Assembly: GCA_029876055.1 (NCBI GenBank)
Contig: CM056875.1
Coordinates: 4,303,001-4,367,000, forward strand
DNA length: 64,000 nucleotides
Direction of reading: 5' to 3'
Source: Madurella fahalii
Taxonomy: Eukaryota > Ascomycota > Sordariomycetes > Sordariales
In this document: positions 57,901 through 64,000 of the stretch, one piece after another
Layout of the letters: each line of letters begins with the position of its first letter
Numbering within the stretch: the first letter of the stretch is position 1
Position numbers and translations under genes: made by a program
The notes under the pieces: model-generated
The model's database searches: none
What the model was told of the DNA's origin: nothing
Seen by the model: only the letters and a program-made list of their open reading frames with translations

Positions 57901-58499
57901 TCGATGTGTTGCAACCGCGTTCCTGCACCCAACATGTATGCACATTACTGTACCGTACGGTATTGCGCTCGCCCGGTTAGCTGGTGCTTCTCGCGAGACC
58001 AAGACCATCGACCTGGTGAGCGCTCATACACCCGTCAACATGGCTACTTACTGACCTCCTCAGGCTGCAATTGTCAGGTGGAGCTGCCTCCTCGCCCTCA
58101 GGCGCCCCGCCCGCCGGAAGGCTGGGCTGCAAAGCGCCTGCGAGTGTCTCAGTGGAGCAACGGCGTCTTGTCCGAAGAGTGACGGCTTCTTCGTCCCAGC
58201 CATATCCCAATTGGCGGGGCAATGACAGCGTCATTTCTCTCGTTCGCGCCCTCTCACTCAGCCTTCGCTCGCTAGTCAATGGCCCTGGCAGCCGTCTCGA
58301 ACGAGGGGTTACAAGAGGAGACACGTCCGAAACCCAGCTTGCGGATGGTCCGTAGCGAGACCGGCATTGCTATGCTGTGTCAGACTCTTCTGGCGGTCAA
58401 GGCCCGAGTCTCAGCCTACACAACCGCGCTATCCCTCCTTGACATGTCAGTCAGCCTGCAGCAAGTCGCCCTCAGACGCCGCCCGCCCGCCTGCTCGCC
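54980..58499. other. PKS upstream region and gene-poor spacer
   Basis: The first kilobase or so serves the PKS promoter. Beyond that no gene is supported. Features seen: an ATTTTATTTT T-rich tract at 55938-55970, (CAGT/CAGA)n at 56836-56870 and GTAC/GGTAGGTAG motifs at 57375-57425. ORFs at 55549-55977 (+) and 56317-56940 (-) have no motifs. Confidence 0.45.
55082..55091 (-). promoter_or_regulatory. pks1: TATA box of the PKS gene
   Basis: TATATAAAAC on the minus strand, about 105 bp upstream of the ATG at 54979. This is the best TATA match near any start in the window and fits a strongly inducible gene. Confidence 0.65.
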
Positions 58500-59927
58500 T
58501 TGCTCGCCGAGCTGAACCGGCATTCCTTCATGGCCACCACCACCGGACTCCGGACTCGTGCCGCCTTCCCACAGTCGCCGTCCCGTCATGCAGTACAACC
58601 AACACAGATTTCGCCAACCAACCTCGGCTTGGCGTTGGTCAACGCGAATGGTTCCGGTCCGCCGGCACCGACCGCAATCTACGAATTAGGTCCAACCGAG
58701 ATAATACATAGCCGCGAATTCACGATTAAGCTAGGAGATGGACGCAACCTTCCCCCTCTGGTCCTGGGTCTTTTGAAATGTCCCGGACGAAGTAAGACAA
58801 GCGCCAAAAAGAAAAAAAAAAAAAAAAAAACAAGGGCTGGGGTTAGCGAGATCCACTTCGTGTACAAGGCGGTTACTACGGCTTGTCGCCCACAAAGGAT
58901 ACTTCAGGCAGGAGTGTCGGAAATGTCAGTTTCAGGCCTGGCCAGCCAACGCAACTTGACGGTGAATAATGCCCGAGTGGCATCATATCATGATGGTTGT
59001 GCTGCAGGAACCTTCGCTCCCTTGCCACGGCACATCCGCATTCGGGCCATAACAGCATGTGAAAGTTCCCGCGAGAAACACAACGGGACCCCAAGGGAAC
59101 CAATTGGCGCCACACTGCCTCGTGCTGGCCAGCTGAGCTTGGTCGTTGCCTGCCAGGTGCAGCTACGAGCTGCGTTGCTCGGGGCTGGCCCGATGGAGAG
59201 CTACCCTGTGAAGCGCTCAATACTGCCTTCTCCAACGTCGTTCCGTCCCGGTAATAGTCTTGCCGGCATCACACCATCCTTCCTGTTATGTCGATGGATT
59301 CTAGCGCCCCCCCCGCCCGACGTGGCAGGTTCCAGCCAGCTATCTATTCCGCTGCTCCCCTCCGAAACACCCATGCAAACGTGTCGGAATAGGTGCAAAG
59401 CACGCGAGGAGACTGTCGAGTTCGCAAAAGAAACAACTTGCCGGGGTTGGGCCTGGGTCAGCTACGCTAGGGACCGTGTGTGCAAGCTGTCAATGATGAT
59501 CGCCTGCAAGCCGGAATCGCCCCGATCTCCATGCTGCGGATCGCCGCAGCCCGCATGGTTGTCAGATGCGCACCATTGGAAAGGGACCGAGCGCCCCCTC
59601 GAACCCCGTCGAGCTTCCATCTGTTACACATTAGCATCAGTGGCTGCTACGATCGGCTATCCGCCCTCTCTTCCCTTCGCTACCAAAGTCAAAGTGCTTA
59701 TGGTCTCTCCCGATAGCAGCTCGCCGTCAATACCATTCGCCAAGCCATCTGGGAGACCCGCGAATGGGAACGTAAGGAACCTTCGGGACCGGCCATGCCC
59801 AATGCCATATTCACCGAACCTTACATGTCCTGTTACAAAGACTACCCAAATGCTTTGCAATCCCGCTCGCCATCCAAGTGGCCGACCGAGGGCCAATGAG
59901 TTTATCATGACCAAGCGGCCTGATTAA
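58500..59927 (+). CDS. Long unassigned ORF, 475 codons, doubtful
   Basis: Uninterrupted for 1,428 bp between the PKS and the multicopper oxidase. It passes through a poly-A run (about 58808-58828) that gives a Lys tract. The translation is Arg/Pro/Ser/Cys-rich, without visible domains, signal peptide or membrane segment, and does not resemble proteins of the neighbouring genes. No better gene is visible on the opposite strand. The length is longer than I would expect by chance in one spacer, so it may be an orphan or recently decayed gene, or simply low stop density. Confidence 0.2.
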   Translation: MLAELNRHSFMATTTGLRTRAAFPQSPSRHAVQPTQISPTNLGLALVNANGSGPPAPTAIYELGPTEIIHSREFTIKLGDGRNLPPLVLGLLKCPGRSKTSAKKKKKKKKTRAGVSEIHFVYKAVTTACRPQRILQAGVSEMSVSGLASQRNLTVNNARVASYHDGCAAGTFAPLPRHIRIRAITACESSREKHNGTPREPIGATLPRAGQLSLVVACQVQLRAALLGAGPMESYPVKRSILPSPTSFRPGNSLAGITPSFLLCRWILAPPPPDVAGSSQLSIPLLPSETPMQTCRNRCKAREETVEFAKETTCRGWAWVSYARDRVCKLSMMIACKPESPRSPCCGSPQPAWLSDAHHWKGTERPLEPRRASICYTLASVAATIGYPPSLPFATKVKVLMVSPDSSSPSIPFAKPSGRPANGNVRNLRDRPCPMPYSPNLTCPVTKTTQMLCNPARHPSGRPRANEFIMTKRPD

Positions 59928-61648
59928 ATGACACCAGAGTCGGTCGTTGTGAGGTTTGTCGACTCACCGGTTGCCATGACATCCCCACTCCAGTCTCCAC
60001 GGGCCACCTAGTCGAAATGCCGAAGATAGATGAACGAATGTCTCGGTGCTCCTGGCACTTGCCCGAGGCGTCAAATATCGAACAGGGCATGTCGTCCCGA
60101 CCAGCCCATGCAGAGACGCTTGCCGGTCGGTATTGCACCGGACCATGGTGATGGGCATCCTGCCGGACGCGATATTCCCGATGCCACCGCCGTCAGCCGT
60201 GCCACCAGAGAAGCCTGTGGCCTATGCTGCGCGATGCTGTGGCTGATTGGCTGGTTGGAGATCGCGTTCGTGAAGAAAGGCAGATAAGAATCGGCAGAGC
60301 CCGCCCGGCAGGCTTGCTGTTTGCATAACAAGGGCGCGGTTGTGGCTCGCCGGGGGTTCATAATTTGCATCCGGGCCCCTCCTACCATTAGCTTAGCTAA
60401 GGCAACAATTAGGGTGGTTGGCGGGTTTTTCTCTCTGGCCATGTGAGGATGGCGAGGCGCCATTACGTATGTTTATAGCCCCATTGGAACAAGACATCCG
60501 ACCTGCCCAACCTGATATAAGTAGAGCAGCCAGTGTAGCGCCGTCCGATCGTCCCTTAAGCCTTCCTTCTCGGTTTCCTCAACCGATATTCCTCTTCACC
60601 GCTCCTGCAAATGCAATAATCCCCCTCTACGATGCTGAGCACTCGCGCGACATGTTAGCCTAACAAACGTTTTTCCGGCGCACACGTTACGCACCGTTGG
60701 GCAGCCGATTCCATCGTCGTCGATGAACACCACCTCCCTCCCCTCCCCCGGGCCCTAATACACACAAACACGCACACACACACAAACAACAAAGAAATTT
60801 TGCAGCCCAAACCACTCGTCATGGCCCCCTCCAATCAGTAAGAAGTCTCGGGACCGGGCCACTTCGTCGCCCGTGACGGGCCCGGGCTCAGCCGAGCGCT
60901 GGAGCGACCCGACTCAACTTCCCGCTTGGTTCAACCACGGACGCCCTGCAGCATCGGCCAAGACGCGCTCGCTCAAGTCAAGCCAACTCGGGCTACGTCC
61001 GCAATTCGTCCAAATTTGCCCCGTCACAGCATGTCGTACTTTCCTTTAAGCCCCTCCCCTCCTCTATCTTACAATTCTCGTCATATTGAACCCTGCTTCG
61101 CTGGACATGACTCACACACATCTATGCATCGGGATCACATGATCCTGGCAACTGCCATGGTTATTTGAGGGAGTTTGCGAAGCAACAAGAGCATTCCATG
61201 TTCCATTTCGGGCATTTCCGAGAGTAAAATAATATAGCCGGCTAACCACTATGCAAAGGATATGATAAGCAGAGACCGGTTGGACACTAATTAACAGTGC
61301 CCACAGAAAGAGGGAACCCCCCAAAACAATACCCAAATATTACTATCCGCCTAGGATATACTCCTGTTATCTAGTCACGTTATGAAAAATGTTTTTTAAT
61401 AGCGCCCATCCTTTCAAAACCACACCTCACACCATCACAAGATCCTCAACACCGCCAAAAGTGGAGGATATCGAGCGAGCAGAGAAGTGAGTACAGAAAG
61501 GGGTTGGGGGGTTGGAGGGATAACACAGACGGCTGTTATGGAATCACCCAGGGGCGTCGGTGACCCTCCGAAACCAGACCCGACCGACCGACCATGACGA
61601 CGCCGGGGAAGGGGGCCGTCAATCTGTCAGTCAAGGTCCGAGGCTGAT
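59928..61648. other. Gene-poor spacer between PKS side and multicopper oxidase
   Basis: Contains a CACA-rich leader-like stretch (60750-60800) followed by ATG and a splice donor (60821-60842), a palindrome CGTGACGGGCCCG near 60875, and AT-rich DNA at 61200-61420. The end is the 3' flank of the oxidase gene. No complete gene is supported. Confidence 0.4.
60821..60842 (+). pseudogene. Possible orphan first exon: short Met start followed by a splice donor
   Basis: ATG GCC CCC TCC AAT CA is directly followed by GTAAGA, preceded by a leader-like CACACACAAACAACAAAG stretch. This layout (tiny first coding exon, then intron) is common in fungi. No downstream exon with recognisable homology was found within 800 bp. 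Unspliced, it encodes only six residues. Remnant of a lost gene, or chance. Confidence 0.12.
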
Positions 61649-63640
61649 TTAGAGGTGGCCCGACGCCCCGCCGGCGATCCGACTGCGCTTGAGCCTGTTG
61701 GAGGCGGCCGAGATGGGGTACATGGCACTGCATCCGGTCATCGCGGTTAGTAAAAAAAAGCAACTCCTTCACCACGGCTTGGACGCAAGAGAAGAAAGAA
61801 AGAAGACTCACCCGTTATAGGTAGTTGGCGGCACGGTGATGAACCCCGTAGTGTCCGTATAGTTCTGGGTATTCCCCGCGGCGTTGCCCTGCGTGGGGAT
61901 GCCCATCTTCTCGCACGCCGCCATGTGATCGGCCGGGAACGTCTTGCCCCGGAGCTGATCGGGCGCCTCGATGATCGTCGCCGTCAGGCCCATCTCGACG
62001 TGCCACTCAATGTGGCAGTGGAAAAGCCAGACGCCGGGGTTGGTCGCCTTGAACCGCAGCACGGCAAACGAGTTTGCCATGACGCCGATGGTGTCGCGCA
62101 TCGGCGGGGTGCTGGCGTAGTTCACGTCGCGACCGGGCCAGCTGCCCGTCCCGCTATGCGGACGGTCCAGCACCTGGAAGTGGTGGCCGTGCAGGTGGAA
62201 GGGGTGGGTGGCCGCGTCGAGGTTGTTGACGACGATCTGGACGATGTCGCCGTATTCAACAATGAATGGGATGACCTGGCCGTAGATGGCCGGGTCCGTG
62301 TTGGAGTCGTTTGTCGTGGCGGCGCTGTACAGCGTCGGCACGGGTTGGGGAATATATGTGAGGTTGTTGAAGCAGGAGCTGTGCTGACGTTAGCAAGGCC
62401 CGAACGGTGATGATGTAACCGGTGTCGACGGCAACTTACCGAGGATAACCATTGACGTCCGTGCAGAACTTGAAGTCGAGCTGGATCAGCTTGTCGTACC
62501 CGCTGTAGGCTGCCGCGCCGTCGTAGGGCTTGAAATGCGCGTCGTCGGCCGGCTTCCACTCCCTGACCACGTCAAGCTTGGTAAGCGGCTGGGATTCGTC
62601 CATGACGAGATAGCCCGTGTAGTTGTGCGGCCACCGCAGGGGCTGCTCAGTGTTGGTCCAATCACGATTGATATCGAGGGAGATTAGGAAGGGGAAGTTC
62701 CCGTTGTCTCTCTCGATGGCCTCGATCAAGAAATCATACCGCTGGGCAGCAGTGATGCGCAGCATGTATGTCTTTTCCTCCTTGAGGTACGCAGCATCGT
62801 TCATGATCACATTCATGTCGTGCGAGTCGAAGTGAATCATGGCCGAAGCGAAGGCAGAAAAGTTGATCATGCGGATGCGATACGTCTTTCCCTTGGTGAA
62901 GTTGATATGCGAGCCAGCACCTTCGTTGACGAGGATATTGTTGGGCAGCGGAGGAGCAAACCGGGTATTGCTCGGTACCAACATGTTGCGGACCAAGCCA
63001 ATGCTTTCATTGTGGTACCTGCTAAGAGGTTAGTGTACTGTTCTTTTTTTTTTTTTTTTTTTTCCTTTGAGATATGATCAGAGACTGGCGAATCCATACC
63101 AATCAGAGACAGTCAGAATAACCTCCTCGTCGTACTTGTCCTTATAAGGGTCGTTTGGGTCGTGGACGATGAAGGGACCGCGCAGGCCATCGGGGTACTG
63201 CCCCATGTTATGGGAGTGGTCTGCCATCGACTTTGTCAGTGACACAAAGGCCGAAGGCTCAGGTTTCGAGACGTACACCAGTAGGTTCCGGGCACATCAA
63301 CCACAAACTGATACGTGAGCGAAGAGTCGGGGGGTAGCGGGCACTGGGTGACGCCGCTCGGCCCGTCCATCTCCTCGGTCTGGATCTGGTTGATGCCGTG
63401 GAAATGCAGCCCGGTCGTCTGGTTGCCGAGCTTGTTGTGAAGATTGACCACGACGGTATCACCCACCGTGGCCTCGATGGTCGGGCATGGCCATTGGTTG
63501 TTTATGCCAATGACGGGCCTCCCGACACCGTCTGGGCTCGCCCACACCCAAGTTACATCCCAATCGTAGGTGACGGTTGCCGCCCTGGCGAGCGTCGCCA
63601 GAGACAGGCATGAAAACGACAGAAAGCCTGAAGGCAGCAT
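61649..63640 (-). CDS. Secreted multicopper oxidase (laccase; Fet3/Abr1-like)
   Basis: Five exons: 63640-63277, 63220-63100, 63018-62440, 62378-61812 and 61727-61649; 569 residues. What is seen: a signal peptide (about residues 1-20, ...LATLARA); three cupredoxin domains with all four copper motifs: HFHG (79-82), WYHSH (121-125), HPFHLHG (413-419) and HCHIEWHVEMGL (475-486; Cys476 is the type 1 copper ligand, Leu486 in the axial position). The N-terminal sequence and EMDGPSGVTQCPLPP resemble the Fet3 ferroxidase family. However, the protein ends in a short basic tail (SNRLKRSRIAGG) with no membrane anchor, and the position of Fet3's iron-binding Glu185 aligns by eye with Asn201. It is therefore more likely a secreted pigment oxidase like Aspergillus Abr1, acting on hydroxynaphthalenes. 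It reads in the same direction as the PKS. The 81-bp intron 63099-63019 holds a 20-nt homopolymer. Confidence 0.93.
63044..63063. repeat. Poly-T run (20) inside an intron of the multicopper oxidase gene
   Basis: On the coding (minus) strand this is a poly-A run between donor GTATGG and branch site CTAAC of the 81-bp intron. It is a length-variable tract close to splice signals. Confidence 0.85.
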
Positions 63641-64000
63641 GACTCTGACTCCTCGCGGTCGCGGCGTCAGGTCGACTCGGCTGGGACGCGCAACGGGCTA
63701 GTGGTAGAGAACGAATGTGACAATTATCTATTAGGGGAGCCCGAAGAGGAGGCAAAAAGGAAACGGGGGCGAAAAACAACGAGGATGGCAATGTAAGAGA
63801 TCGCCTCAGCTATCATGCGGGAGACAGAGTCTATTATACTGTCGTTGGGGAGTGCGAGGGCAGATAGGGGGGGGATGCGAGGCTGTGGCCGTATGCAGCT
63901 CCCTACCAAAGAGTGAACTCATTGACGGAGCCATGCGCCTGGATTGCCCCATGGCAGGGGCTGTTTTCCGATTGCTGGCTCCCACACGCGAGCCGGGAAG
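63641..64000 (-). promoter_or_regulatory. Upstream region of the multicopper oxidase gene
   Basis: Promoter and leader of the oxidase, cut by the window end. An AGTATAATAGAC element (about 63828-63840, minus strand) is a weak TATA candidate. No further gene is visible. Confidence 0.35.

Noticed and set aside
57840..57905. tRNA-like B box (GGTTCGACCCCC on the minus strand)
   Set aside because: No T-arm pairing around it and no matching A box or acceptor stem at the right distance.

Overview
This window is from the nuclear genome of a filamentous ascomycete, most likely a Sordariomycete and perhaps Sordariales-like. Genes have a few short introns (48-86 bp, GT-AG, with CTAAC/CTGAC-type branch sites), and the proteins are typical ascomycete families. 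No tRNA, rRNA or recognisable transposon protein was found by eye. The taxonomic placement is inference.

Left third, housekeeping genes: the 3' end of an oxysterol-binding protein gene (1-480, +); an intronless ATP-dependent 5-oxoprolinase (1063-5211, +); SNF1/AMPK-alpha kinase (8331-5970, -, four exons); and a DUF92/TMEM19 membrane protein (10240-8988, -, two exons).

Right two thirds, a loosely packed pigment locus: a Cmr1/Pig1-type regulator with two C2H2 fingers plus a Zn2Cys6 domain (21240-24330, +, four exons); an AflR-type Zn2Cys6 regulator (39005-37812, -); a non-reducing polyketide synthase, SAT-KS-AT-PT-ACP-ACP-TE, closest to the DHN-melanin (tetrahydroxynaphthalene) synthases (54979-48251, -, four exons); and a secreted Fet3/Abr1-like multicopper oxidase (63640-61649, -, five exons). 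Cmr1-type factors control melanin PKS and reductase genes in other ascomycetes, so regulator, synthase and a candidate polymerising oxidase sit within about 42 kb. I saw no hydroxynaphthalene reductase or scytalone dehydratase gene, so the pathway must be completed elsewhere if this is DHN melanin.

The genes are separated by unusually long gene-poor spacers (about 11, 13.5, 9 and 6.7 kb). These are not visibly AT-rich, as heavy RIP would make them. They are full of homopolymers (G/C runs of 14-17, A/T runs of 14-25), microsatellites, an 18-bp minisatellite open in all six frames, a 21-bp degenerate repeat directly 3' of the PKS, and recurring GTAC/ACTGTAC palindromic motifs. Several long ORFs in the spacers (the largest 475 codons) look non-protein-like and are reported only as candidates.

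Exon boundaries were read by eye from splice consensus, reading frame and family conservation. The most informative is a GC-AG intron inside the second zinc finger of the Cmr1-type gene.
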